Shown: one piece after another, positions 9,309 through 17,867 of the stretch
How the letters are laid out: the number at the start of each line of letters is the position of its first letter
How positions within the stretch are numbered: position 1 is the stretch's first letter
NCBI RefSeq assembly: GCF_013386165.1
Contig: NZ_JACAOS010000018.1
Coordinates: 471,382 to 535,381 of the forward strand
Source: Pseudomonas gingeri
GTDB lineage: Bacteria > Pseudomonadota > Gammaproteobacteria > Pseudomonadales > Pseudomonadaceae
Direction: 5' to 3'
Length of the DNA: 64,000 nt
Program-made: the position numbers and the translations under genes
Notes under the pieces: model-generated
Seen by the model: the letters and a program-made list of their open reading frames with translations, nothing else
What the model was told of the DNA's origin: nothing
The model's database searches: none

Positions 9309-10721
9309 ATGTCAGTCGCTACCAGCCTTATTGAAAAATTACCGGTCAGCGCCAGCCAGCTGCCGGTTGGCACGCTCTATCAGTTCGACGAGTCGCCGAT
9401 TCTGGCCCGCCAGAATCGTCAGGAATCCAATGCTCGCAGCTACCCACGACGTATCCCCCTGGCACTCAAGCGCGCCAAGGGACTGTATGTCGAGGATATC
9501 GAGGGCCGTCGTTTCATCGACTGCCTGGCCGGTGCCGGGACCCTGGCCCTGGGGCACAACCATCCGGTGGTGATCGAGGCGATCCAGCAGGTGCTGGCCG
9601 ATGAGTTGCCGCTGCACACCCTCGACCTGACCACGCCGGTCAAGGACCAGTTTGTCCAGGACCTGTTCGGTTTGCTGCCCGAGGCGCTGGCCAAGGAAGC
9701 GAAGATCCAGTTCTGCGGCCCCACTGGTACCGATGCGGTGGAAGCCGCGCTGAAACTGGTGCGCACGGCGACCGGCCGCAGCACCATCCTGTCCTTCCAG
9801 GGTGCTTATCACGGCATGAGCCAGGGCGCCTTGAGCCTGATGGGCAGCCTGGGGCCGAAAAAACCATTGGGTGCACTGCTGGGCAACGGCGTGCAGTTCC
9901 TGCCTTACCCCTACGACTACCGTTGCCCGTTCGGTCTGGGTGGCGCGCAGGGGGTGAAGGTCAACCTGCATTACCTGGAAAACCTGCTGAACGATCCCGA
10001 GGGCGGCGTGCAGCTGCCGGCGGCGATCATTGTCGAGGCGGTGCAGGGCGAGGGCGGCATGATTCCGGCGGACCTCGACTGGTTGCGCGGCCTGCGGCGG
10101 ATTACCGAGAAGGCCGGGGTGGCACTGATCGTCGACGAAATCCAGAGCGGTTTCGGGCGTACCGGCAAGATGTTCGCCTTTGAACACGCCGGGATTATTC
10201 CGGACGTGGTGGTGATGTCCAAGGCTATTGGCGGCAGCCTGCCGTTGGCGGTGATGGTCTATCGCGACTGGCTCGACACCTGGGCGCCGGGCGCCCATGC
10301 CGGGACCTTCCGGGGCAACCAGATGGCCATGGCCGCCGGTTCCGCGGTGATGCGTTATCTCAAGGAGCACGACCTGCCGGCCCACGCCACGGCCATGGGC
10401 GCGCGCTTGACCGAGCATCTGCGTACCTTGCAGCGGGACTTCCCGCAGTTGGGTGATATTCGCGGTCGCGGCCTGATGTTGGGGGTCGAACTGGTGGACC
10501 CGCGTGGTACCCCGGATGCCCAGGGTCATCCGCCAGCCTTTGCGCGCCTGGCGCCGCTGATTCAGCGTGAGTGCCTCAAGCGCGGCCTGATTCTCGAACT
10601 GGGTGGACGTCACGGTGGTGTGGTGCGCTTCCTGCCGCCGCTGGTGATCAGTGCTGCGCAGATTGACGAAGTGGCGCGGATTTTCGGCGATGCCCTGGCG
10701 GCGGCCGTGGCCAGCCTCTAA
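9309..10721 (+). CDS. pvdH: PvdH, L-2,4-diaminobutyrate:2-oxoglutarate aminotransferase
   Basis: A 470-residue class-III PLP aminotransferase that makes L-2,4-diaminobutyrate from aspartate-4-semialdehyde, the Dab used by the last PvdL module. Visible motifs are the PLP-phosphate region CGPTGTDAVEAALKL, the Asp in LIVDEIQSGFGRTG that pairs with the pyridine nitrogen, and the Schiff-base lysine in VVMSKAIGG. I chose the ATG at 9309 (MSVATSLIEK) over an in-frame start 12 codons upstream because a GA-rich ribosome site (GGGATCGAGAG) precedes it and it matches PvdH proteins. A PvdS box lies 82 nt upstream. mbtH follows after 83 nt, as in PA2413-PA2412. Confidence 0.95.
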   Translation: MSVATSLIEKLPVSASQLPVGTLYQFDESPILARQNRQESNARSYPRRIPLALKRAKGLYVEDIEGRRFIDCLAGAGTLALGHNHPVVIEAIQQVLADELPLHTLDLTTPVKDQFVQDLFGLLPEALAKEAKIQFCGPTGTDAVEAALKLVRTATGRSTILSFQGAYHGMSQGALSLMGSLGPKKPLGALLGNGVQFLPYPYDYRCPFGLGGAQGVKVNLHYLENLLNDPEGGVQLPAAIIVEAVQGEGGMIPADLDWLRGLRRITEKAGVALIVDEIQSGFGRTGKMFAFEHAGIIPDVVVMSKAIGGSLPLAVMVYRDWLDTWAPGAHAGTFRGNQMAMAAGSAVMRYLKEHDLPAHATAMGARLTEHLRTLQRDFPQLGDIRGRGLMLGVELVDPRGTPDAQGHPPAFARLAPLIQRECLKRGLILELGGRHGGVVRFLPPLVISAAQIDEVARIFGDALAAAVASL

Positions 10722-10758
10722 TTTTTTGCCGGGTTTGAACGTTTCCTTCTACACGACG

Positions 10759-10777
10759 GCTGCGCAACAGGCGCAGC
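10759..10777 (+). other. Hairpin in the pvdH-mbtH intercistronic gap
   Basis: GCTGCGC, a 5-nt loop (AACAG), and GCGCAGC form a 7-bp stem, extendable by flanking GAC/GTC with one bulge. There is no U-tract, so it is not a typical terminator. It lies 27 nt before the MbtH start and could protect mRNA or tune the relative level of the two products. Confidence 0.4.
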
Positions 10778-10804
10778 GTCATCCCCAGACAACGGAGAAC
10801 AGCA

Positions 10805-11029
10805 ATGACTTCAGTATTTGACCGCGACGACATCCTCTTTCAGGTAGTGGTCAACCACGAGGAGCAATATTCCATCTGGCCGGACTACAAGGCAGTCCCC
10901 AATGGCTGGCGCACCGTGGGCAAAAGCGGCTTCAAGAAAGAATGCCTGGAATACATCGAAGAGGTCTGGACCGACATGCGCCCACTGAGCCTGCGCCAGA
11001 AAATGGAGGCGCAGGCCGTAGCGGGTTGA
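10805..11029 (+). CDS. MbtH-like NRPS activator protein
   Basis: A 74-residue protein of the usual MbtH length with the family signature: NHEEQYSIWPDYKAVPNGW (17-35) and the conserved tail EYIEEVWTDMRP. MbtH proteins bind adenylation domains of NRPSs and are needed for folding or activity, so the expected partners are PvdL and the four peptide synthetases here. The start follows ACGGAGAACAGCA, a good ribosome site. It sits directly after pvdH like PA2412 in P. aeruginosa. It is convergent with the toxin-like gene ending at 11283, with a REP-like repeat between. Confidence 0.95.
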   Translation: MTSVFDRDDILFQVVVNHEEQYSIWPDYKAVPNGWRTVGKSGFKKECLEYIEEVWTDMRPLSLRQKMEAQAVAG

Positions 11030-11083
11030 AGGCTTGCCCTGATGCCGGTCAGCTAGGAGCGATCTCAAGTCTGGCCGAGATTT

Positions 11084-11229
11084 GTGGCGAGCGGGCTTGT
11101 CGGAACGCCGCACCGCCGCTCTCGGCTGCGAAGCAGTCGTAAAACCTGTTGTCGCGATCTGCCAGATACACCGCGAGCACCGGTTTGAGGGCCGCTTCGC
11201 GCCCCAGCGCGGGCAAGCCCGCTCGCCAC
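11084..11229. repeat. About 146-bp inverted-repeat element (REP/BIME-like), copy 1
   Basis: It begins GTGGCGAGCGGGCTTG and ends with the complementary CAAGCCCGCTCGCCAC. The interior holds a second pair (GGCTGCGAAGCAGTCGTAAAAC; GCCGCTTCGCGCCCCAGCGC). A close relative in the same orientation lies at 24266-24396. It fills most of the space between the convergent mbtH and toxin-like genes. Confidence 0.8.
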
Positions 11230-11254
11230 AAGTCCGTGCTCGGTATCAAGGTTT

Positions 11255-11275
11255 GCCCCCGCACCAGGCGGGGGC
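11255..11275. terminator. GC-rich hairpin after the Tiki-domain gene
   Basis: GCCCCCGC, a 5-nt loop and GCGGGGGC give a perfect 8-bp stem just past the 3' end of the minus-strand gene. There is no clear U-run on either strand, so termination is only suggested. Confidence 0.4.
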
Positions 11276-11282
11276 TGATGGT

Positions 11283-14135
11283 TCAGAGATCGTTATGGGC
11301 TACGTAAGGGTCCAGGTTCTTCGCGTAGATCAATTCGCGCTTCAAGTGATCGAGATCGTCGAAGACCTCCGATCCGTCGTAGCCCAGCGCTGGCGCCCTG
11401 AGGCCGAGCTTGTCGGGCATCCCTGACTTTTGCAGGATGGGGATGACCTTCAGTGAGCGGTCCGCTGATCGATAGACCAGCACGGGACCGTTCTCGACCT
11501 GGCCGAACAGAAACATTCCGGGCCGATTGAGGTGGGGATGGGTATCGAGCCTGGGCGTCCCGGGCAGGCCCCCGGGTGTATCCGCCACCTGGACCATGCC
11601 GACGCTCTTGAGTCGCCAGGCCAGATCGTCAATGCTGCTGAATCTTTCGTTTTCAGGAATACCGGATCCGGCAGGGGCAGAGAGTTGTCCTTCGCGGGCA
11701 ATCAACAGGGTCTCCCGGTAGGGACTGTTTTTGGGTTTCTGCACCAGCACGAAACCCTCGGGAGTTATCTCGATCAGGAAGTCCGATGGCTTGTGCAAGC
11801 ACTCCCTGGGGTTGGGCGGGGCAGAGCGCAGGGGAGAGGACTGAATACTGATCTCCAGCTTCAGGTCTGCGCGGATCTGATGAGCACCCGTGGAGAAAAG
11901 CGCCACGTCACCGCTATCGGGAGTGATCCGTAGCGCCGGCTTGCCCCCCGTGGCGACGGTGCGCAGACCCACGGCACCTTGTAATTCAGCCAGGCCGGGT
12001 ATTTGCCTGAGGGTGTTGACGTGGATATTTTCCACCAGCGCCAGCCATTTATGCGCGCCATATTGCTGCTGGTCGGCACTGATCAGCTTGTGGGCAATAT
12101 AGTTGAAGATGGGCAAGCGCCTGAGGCTCGGGCTCCATTCCGGATTCGGGTCCTGAACGCGCTGCCCGTCGGGATAACTGATGGCGGTGTCGAGTGCCAG
12201 GATCCTGATACCTTGTTTGCGAGCGCTGATCAGCAATTGTCGCAGTGAATACTTGCCCTTCGGATCAATCGAATCCTTATTGTCCTCATTGCGCAGGATA
12301 TTCTTCAGCTCATCGGGCATCACGCCTTTGCTGTGAAAATCGTCCAGAAGCTGTTGGTCGAAGTCTTTCATCAGGTGCTGTACATAAATCCGTTGCACCT
12401 GGAGCCTGGCGAGAACCGGCAGGTTGTCGATCAGCAGTTTCCTGGCACTGACGATTGACTTGGCGCCCGTGCCCAGCACCAGTCCATGGCCGTTTTCGTA
12501 GATTTTTTCAAGGAGCTGCGCCGCTGGGCTGTCTGCCGGTAACTGAGGCACCGGGCGTTGGCCGGGGATGACCTGGGTGTGCGCAAAGAAGGCCTGGGCG
12601 GTTTGCTCCAGGAGTTTCTTTCGGCGAGAGAATTCGCTGCGGATATTGATGTTGGTGTTATTCGTGGTACTGCCGGGGTCCATCAGCAGGACACCCCTTT
12701 TTTCGCGGATTTCAGGGTTGAGCAAGGCCCTGAATCGGGGCGACGCTTCAAACGAGACCTTCCAGGGCACTTTTACCGACAGTGTCAGGTCGGCGTTGAT
12801 AAAGCTCATACGGGGCCCGCTGGCTGGGACCGGCAGGAGGGTTTGTGCCGTGGGCCCGATCACTACATCTTCGACCTTCAGGCCGATGACGCCTTGTGCC
12901 ATGGCCAGACCTGGCGCAAGGCTGGGGAGGCGACCATTGGCGCTATTGTTGTCCAGCAGGGCAATCCATTTACCCCCGGCGCGATTCAGCCGATCGGCGT
13001 GGATGACCTGGTTGGCATGGTGGACCATCATCCGTCCATGGTCGACCCGGGCGCGTTCGTCTTTCGTGAGTGAGTGGGTCGCCGCACAATCGAGTGCCTG
13101 AACCCGAATACCGTGACTCTGTGCGGTGCTGACCAGACGGTAGTAACTGTAAAAACCCGGCGAGGCGCTGCCATACACGGTACCCAGTACTCGCAAGTGG
13201 GTAGCCAGTTCGGTGTTCATGAGTCCGGTTTTATGAAAGCTGTTCAGGCGACCCTGGTCGATATCGGTTCTCAGGTGCTCCAGATAAAGAGTTGTCACAC
13301 CTTGTTCAGCCAAGGTGGCCATGTTCTCGATCAGGAACACTTTGCTGCCCGGGCTGGTGGGCAGTTCGCCGATGACCAAGCCCTCGGCGTTTCGATAAAA
13401 GGCCTCGATCATTGTGCGCGGGCTGCTGCCGCGGCTTGGCTGGGGGCGCGTGGGCGCGGGCGGCAGTGTGTGGGTCTTGAAGAACTCGAGGGCATCCGTC
13501 AGCAGTCGTGAGCGTAGCTCCACGAGTTTCTGTTTCGCGGCGATTTGCGCCGGGGAGCTGCCGTTGTTCGACAAGGCTGGCGCCTGAGCGGCAATTGCCC
13601 GGTGTTTTCCAGGTAGTTGATATTGGCGCAATGCCGTTGCGACGCTGTTTTCTTTCCAGATATCGCTACCTGCGACCCGATACAAGGCCGGGCCTGAGGG
13701 CAGGTATTCGTCCCTGGCCTGGGCACAGTAGGACCTGACGCTTTCGTCATAGCTGACCATGACGACCTGGCCATCGTCGAGATTGACGAACTTGCGCTGC
13801 TGGACCACGCGAAATCCTTCGCTGTCGGGGGGCGGCAGGCCTTTGGGCGCGGGCCTTGCGTAAACGCTCAAGGGGCGTCCGAGCGACTGGCTGTTGGCAA
13901 TGGGACCGGCGATGTTGCTGACGGTAATGGGTGCCGCGACGCCGGGGGGCAGCGCGACGGGAGCCGCCGCTGGGCTGACGGCCGGCAGATTCCCGGAAGT
14001 GCCTGGCAACACCGGGGTGCCGGTGCCGGGCAGGCGATTGTGTATCGCCGGGCTGATCTCGGGGAGTCTGATGGTCGGCAAATCGGGCTGTCCGGCGCCG
14101 GAAGTGACGGGGCGAATCGGTATTCTGGGAGACAT
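11283..14135 (-). CDS. Large toxin-like protein with two tandem Tiki/ChaN-fold domains
   Basis: A 950-residue protein with no signal peptide. It starts with a Pro/Ala-rich stretch (about 1-105). Two copies of one domain follow, about 240-430 and 535-735. Shared landmarks are VIGELPTS/VLGTGAKS, LYLEHLRTD/IYVQHLMKD, VQALDCA/ILALDTA and KWIALLDNNSANG/KWLALVENIHVN. I recognise this pattern from the Tiki/ChaN (heme-uptake/EreA-like) fold seen in large Pseudomonas proteins annotated as membrane-targeted effector toxins; that is recall, not a search. The C-terminal 200 residues have a beta-rich look and no motif I know. AAAGGA lies 7 nt before the ATG. It follows the TcdB-like pore gene by 113 nt on the same strand, so the two are probably co-expressed. 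An effector role is inferred. Confidence 0.6.
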   Translation of the reverse strand: MSPRIPIRPVTSGAGQPDLPTIRLPEISPAIHNRLPGTGTPVLPGTSGNLPAVSPAAAPVALPPGVAAPITVSNIAGPIANSQSLGRPLSVYARPAPKGLPPPDSEGFRVVQQRKFVNLDDGQVVMVSYDESVRSYCAQARDEYLPSGPALYRVAGSDIWKENSVATALRQYQLPGKHRAIAAQAPALSNNGSSPAQIAAKQKLVELRSRLLTDALEFFKTHTLPPAPTRPQPSRGSSPRTMIEAFYRNAEGLVIGELPTSPGSKVFLIENMATLAEQGVTTLYLEHLRTDIDQGRLNSFHKTGLMNTELATHLRVLGTVYGSASPGFYSYYRLVSTAQSHGIRVQALDCAATHSLTKDERARVDHGRMMVHHANQVIHADRLNRAGGKWIALLDNNSANGRLPSLAPGLAMAQGVIGLKVEDVVIGPTAQTLLPVPASGPRMSFINADLTLSVKVPWKVSFEASPRFRALLNPEIREKRGVLLMDPGSTTNNTNINIRSEFSRRKKLLEQTAQAFFAHTQVIPGQRPVPQLPADSPAAQLLEKIYENGHGLVLGTGAKSIVSARKLLIDNLPVLARLQVQRIYVQHLMKDFDQQLLDDFHSKGVMPDELKNILRNEDNKDSIDPKGKYSLRQLLISARKQGIRILALDTAISYPDGQRVQDPNPEWSPSLRRLPIFNYIAHKLISADQQQYGAHKWLALVENIHVNTLRQIPGLAELQGAVGLRTVATGGKPALRITPDSGDVALFSTGAHQIRADLKLEISIQSSPLRSAPPNPRECLHKPSDFLIEITPEGFVLVQKPKNSPYRETLLIAREGQLSAPAGSGIPENERFSSIDDLAWRLKSVGMVQVADTPGGLPGTPRLDTHPHLNRPGMFLFGQVENGPVLVYRSADRSLKVIPILQKSGMPDKLGLRAPALGYDGSEVFDDLDHLKRELIYAKNLDPYVAHNDL

Positions 14136-14248
14136 GGCGGAATCCTTTCGTTGATCGTGGTTTCACCGGGGGCCGGCCATTGGCGCGCCTTGTGCTGCGG
14201 GCAAGCCCTGTGCGGTTTTGCTCGGGTAGGTTTGCTGGTCCCGCGCGG

Positions 14249-17200
14249 CTAGCGCGGGGAGTGGATAAACAGGTCCGAGGGGGCGATAAGGGCGGCTTCG
14301 TCGTTGTCCGTGCGCCACTGCTGCGTCAGCGTGTCGTAGATCATCGCGTCGTAGGCCGACTGGGACCGTGCACTTGAAGACGACTCGCTGATCACCCTGA
14401 GTCCCTTGACCCTGACGCGACTGCTGGCCAGTTGGTCGTCAGCCTGATGTCGGTCGAGACTGCTTTTTATGGCGTCCAGATCGGCATAGGCACGAGCATC
14501 CAGTTCATGCAGCAAAAGCTGCTCGAAGATCCGATCCACCTCATACCGGGCGCCCGATGTCAGGACCAGGTAAATCAGGTCCATGGGTTGCAGGGGATCG
14601 TCGTGCTCCGGTAGCAGGAAACGAATATTGCCGACCCATAGTTGCTGGCCGGCGATCCTGATATCACCGGGCGTTATCACCTGCCCGCTGGCTTCGGTAT
14701 GGATGTACCAGGTCGACGCATTGGCGATTTTCGCCAGGGCGCCCGGCGTCGACAGGTGAATGGTTGCGTTGGCGCAGGGATAGAGTTCATAGGTTGAACT
14801 CATGCCCTCCAGGGTGTAGGTCGTCGAGGCGCCGCCGGCTTTGAAGTCGACGCGCTGCGGATGTTCTTTCAGCGAGGCACTCTGGTTTTCCGGCGAGCGG
14901 AACAGGTAGTTGCCGGTACGCCTGTTTAATGAACCATGACCCTCGACGGTCCTGACGCCCGGGTTGCGCTGGTCGTCGAGATAGCGGGTGGTTGGCGCGC
15001 CGAGCTGGTACGAACTGCCATCGCGCAGCACCAGGACAATTCCATGGTTGAGGTCGAACCCCGTGGTATGCAGGGCGCCACCGACATCGCTCGGTTTGCC
15101 CGTACCCTCGACCACCCAGTCCTTGAGTGTCAGTTGCGTCTGGTCGTTGAACCGCAGTATCAGCCTGGCCTCGCTGTAGTTCAGGTAGGTGAAGGCACCG
15201 ATGCGTTTCGCTTGCACCTGGTAACGCGCGCTGACCTGTTCGATTTCAGCGCTGTCGTAGTCGAGGAACAGCGTGGTTGAAGAGGACGTGTGGTCGGGTG
15301 TGACCTGGAAAGTCGTGCGCAGGGTCTGCCTGGCGATGAAGTAGCCACTTGGCGAGTTTCCGGGAAGACTGTGCTCGCCGCCATTGACCGGCTGCGGGGC
15401 CGGCGGGAGTTGTCCGAGGATCAGCACCGATACGCGGATGTCCCGGTCGTCCGTACCCTCCAGCGTGGCCGGCAGGTCGGGCTTGAGGGTGTGGCCCTCG
15501 CGGGTGACAAACAACAACAGGTCATTGTGCAGTTGCCGCCCGCCGTCGTGTTTATAGACACCCCGGATGATCAATTGGTGACTGGGCAGCGTGCCATTTT
15601 CGTCACGCAACGAGGTGACGATCAGCGCGGTGTCAACGATGCGCCAGCTCTGGATTCGCTCCATCGGCCAGTCCAGTTCGACGGTGCTGGGTTCGCCGCC
15701 GTCCTCGTCGAGGATCACGCTTCTGCCCGTGGAGGTCATCCGGTAGTGATCTTTGCCGGGGCCTCCGTCGACCCGGCTCTCAATGCCCTTGAGGTTAAAG
15801 TGATCGTCACCGCCGCCGCCGCTCGCCTGGTCGTCCAGACCTTGCAGGGTGATGTGGTTGGCCTGGGCGTTGCCGGTCACGCGACTGCTGCCACCGGCAA
15901 GGGTTTCGACATGCTCGATGGAGGCCAGCGTGGCATAGGCGACCGGCTTGAGGTCGGCGGCATTGCGTCGCAACGCCAGGGTACCGCTGTCCAGGTCAAC
16001 CGCGTGGCCGACAAAGTGCAAGCTGTTGCGCGCTTGCACCTGCCCTTGCAGTGACAGCGTATCCTGGCCGTCGCCACCCTGCAGCGTACTGATGGCGGAC
16101 ACGTCGGGGGTGTTCAGGGTTTCCTGAGCCTGGAACAGAAAAGCGTCATCCTGATCGCCGCCGGTCAGGGTCTTTGTACCGGTCGAAAAGGCAAAGTAGT
16201 TGGGTTTGTCGGGCGCGCCGATGACCTGGTCGTTGCCGCCGCCCAATTGCCAGAGCAGGCCCTTCTTTTCCCCAGGGGTTCCGCTGACCAGGCCGGGGAC
16301 TTGCTCCAGGCCCCTTGAGGCGTCGATCACATCGTCACCTTCACGGACAACCGGCGTATTGACGGTCGTAAAGGGTTGCTCCTCGTCCTCATCCCAGCGC
16401 AATGCCCAGTGTTTCACCGGCTCAAGCTCGACGTGGAAGTTGCCGTTCACCACCCCCGCGAGGGTTTCCTTCATTTCCACGTCGAGCAGCGCCCGGGCAC
16501 GGGTTTCCAGGGCTTTGCCATAGTCGACCCGGGTGCGCTCGACCAGGTAGCGGTCCATGACTTCCTGGTCCAGCGCCTGTCCGGTAAAGGCGAACCAGCC
16601 CGAACGCCAGCGCTCGTTGACGGTCAGCTCGATATAGTCGTCGATATCGTCGACCTGGCGTACGGCACTGTAGATCTTCGCGCCGACGATCAATACCGCG
16701 CACGCCACCAGGCCAAGTGGGCCGGCGGCGCTGAACCCGGCGGCCGCCGCCGCGCCGAGTGCCAGTGACAAGGTGGCGCTGGCAATGCTGAAGCCGGCCG
16801 TGACGTAATGGTCCATGGCCTCCTTGCCGCTGGTCTTGGCGGCATGATTGAACGCCACCACGGCACTGTGGATATCGAACGGCAGGGTCAGCACATTGCC
16901 CAGCAGCCCGGCACTGCGGCTGACCAGCAGGCCGGCGGAGGTGGCGCGAAAGCCCTGGAAAATCCGGCCGCCCTGGCTGAGCAGGGCTTCCCCGGTTTTC
17001 CGCAAGCCGCGCTCGACCAAGATGGACGTCAGCTCGGCGCCGATGCTGCCGGCATTCACGGCCGCCTCGGTGACGTCGCGCTTTTTCAGCGCTTCGCGGA
17101 TGCCGACCAGGCCGCTGTAGATCCCGTAGGCCTGCATGCCTGATCCCGCCGTCAGCAGGCTGCGGCTCTTGGCGGTATCGATCCAGCTCGGAAGGCTGAA

Positions 17201-17725
17201 GGTGACGTATTTGTGCGTGAGGACCTGCAGGTTCTGCAAGCGCACCAGCAACTGATTGAGATGTTTCATCAGGTTGGCGGCCAGCGCCGGTTTTTCTGCC
17301 CCGAGCAAGGGCGGTGCCTGCTGGGAGCGTTGCGAGGCTATTTCAAACAGCACGTCGATCGGGCGCTGATTGGCAGCGTCTCCCGCCTCCAGATGCTGTT
17401 GCAGTTCAGTCGGGTCGAATTGCAAGCCCTCGACCAGGGCCCGGCCACTGCCCTGGAGTTGCGGGTCGGCACTGTCGAGGTTGCGTCCGCGGAGTCTGGC
17501 ACCCATGTCGTAGAGTTCCACGCGACTGATGACAAAGCTGTCCAGGGTCACCGGCCCCAGGCGTGCGTCCAGTTCGGCGAGGCCGGCCCGGCCCCTGGCG
17601 GGTGAGGGCGTGCGAGCCGGGGCGGAGGAAGGCTTGTTCAGCGCAGGGTGGGTAACAAGGTCCGAGATGACCATGCCATCGACGGGCCTGGCGACCCGTT
17701 CATCCCTGCTGAGTGTGTTGGCCAT
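14249..17725 (-). CDS. TcdA/TcdB-type pore-forming protein with degenerate RTX-like repeats
   Basis: A 1158-residue protein without a signal peptide. Residues about 180-360 include TAGSGMQAYGIYSGL and a long Ala/Gly/Leu-rich hydrophobic segment (about 305-350), which resembles the translocation domain of large clostridial toxins and of Mcf/FitD insect toxins. Residues about 490-665 hold degenerate glycine-rich calcium-binding-like nonapeptides (LTGGDQDDAFLF, LQGGDGQDTLSL, ASGGGGDDHFNL, VDGGPGKDHYRM). The remaining 490 residues look beta-rich. No glycosyltransferase or protease domain is visible, so the protein looks like a delivery or pore half whose payload could be the Tiki-domain protein encoded next. 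The ribosome site is AAAAGGACTTATCC. It starts 142 nt past fpvF on the same strand. Confidence 0.65.
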   Translation of the reverse strand: MANTLSRDERVARPVDGMVISDLVTHPALNKPSSAPARTPSPARGRAGLAELDARLGPVTLDSFVISRVELYDMGARLRGRNLDSADPQLQGSGRALVEGLQFDPTELQQHLEAGDAANQRPIDVLFEIASQRSQQAPPLLGAEKPALAANLMKHLNQLLVRLQNLQVLTHKYVTFSLPSWIDTAKSRSLLTAGSGMQAYGIYSGLVGIREALKKRDVTEAAVNAGSIGAELTSILVERGLRKTGEALLSQGGRIFQGFRATSAGLLVSRSAGLLGNVLTLPFDIHSAVVAFNHAAKTSGKEAMDHYVTAGFSIASATLSLALGAAAAAGFSAAGPLGLVACAVLIVGAKIYSAVRQVDDIDDYIELTVNERWRSGWFAFTGQALDQEVMDRYLVERTRVDYGKALETRARALLDVEMKETLAGVVNGNFHVELEPVKHWALRWDEDEEQPFTTVNTPVVREGDDVIDASRGLEQVPGLVSGTPGEKKGLLWQLGGGNDQVIGAPDKPNYFAFSTGTKTLTGGDQDDAFLFQAQETLNTPDVSAISTLQGGDGQDTLSLQGQVQARNSLHFVGHAVDLDSGTLALRRNAADLKPVAYATLASIEHVETLAGGSSRVTGNAQANHITLQGLDDQASGGGGDDHFNLKGIESRVDGGPGKDHYRMTSTGRSVILDEDGGEPSTVELDWPMERIQSWRIVDTALIVTSLRDENGTLPSHQLIIRGVYKHDGGRQLHNDLLLFVTREGHTLKPDLPATLEGTDDRDIRVSVLILGQLPPAPQPVNGGEHSLPGNSPSGYFIARQTLRTTFQVTPDHTSSSTTLFLDYDSAEIEQVSARYQVQAKRIGAFTYLNYSEARLILRFNDQTQLTLKDWVVEGTGKPSDVGGALHTTGFDLNHGIVLVLRDGSSYQLGAPTTRYLDDQRNPGVRTVEGHGSLNRRTGNYLFRSPENQSASLKEHPQRVDFKAGGASTTYTLEGMSSTYELYPCANATIHLSTPGALAKIANASTWYIHTEASGQVITPGDIRIAGQQLWVGNIRFLLPEHDDPLQPMDLIYLVLTSGARYEVDRIFEQLLLHELDARAYADLDAIKSSLDRHQADDQLASSRVRVKGLRVISESSSSARSQSAYDAMIYDTLTQQWRTDNDEAALIAPSDLFIHSPR

Positions 17726-17867
17726 GGATAAGTCCTTTTATCGTGAGTTCTTGAGGAAACGCACGAAGGAGTATCTCCAGGGCTGTTTTTGCGCCTGTGG
17801 TACTTGTTTATGGGGTCAGCTTGTCCTTGTCGGCGATGAGCGGAATTTGCCGCAGGACAACGCCTGC

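Noticed and set aside
14249..17725. Interpretation of the glycine-rich protein as a plain RTX type I secretion substrate.
   Set aside because: The repeats are few and degenerate, lie mid-protein and not before a C-terminal secretion signal, and no type I secretion genes are adjacent.
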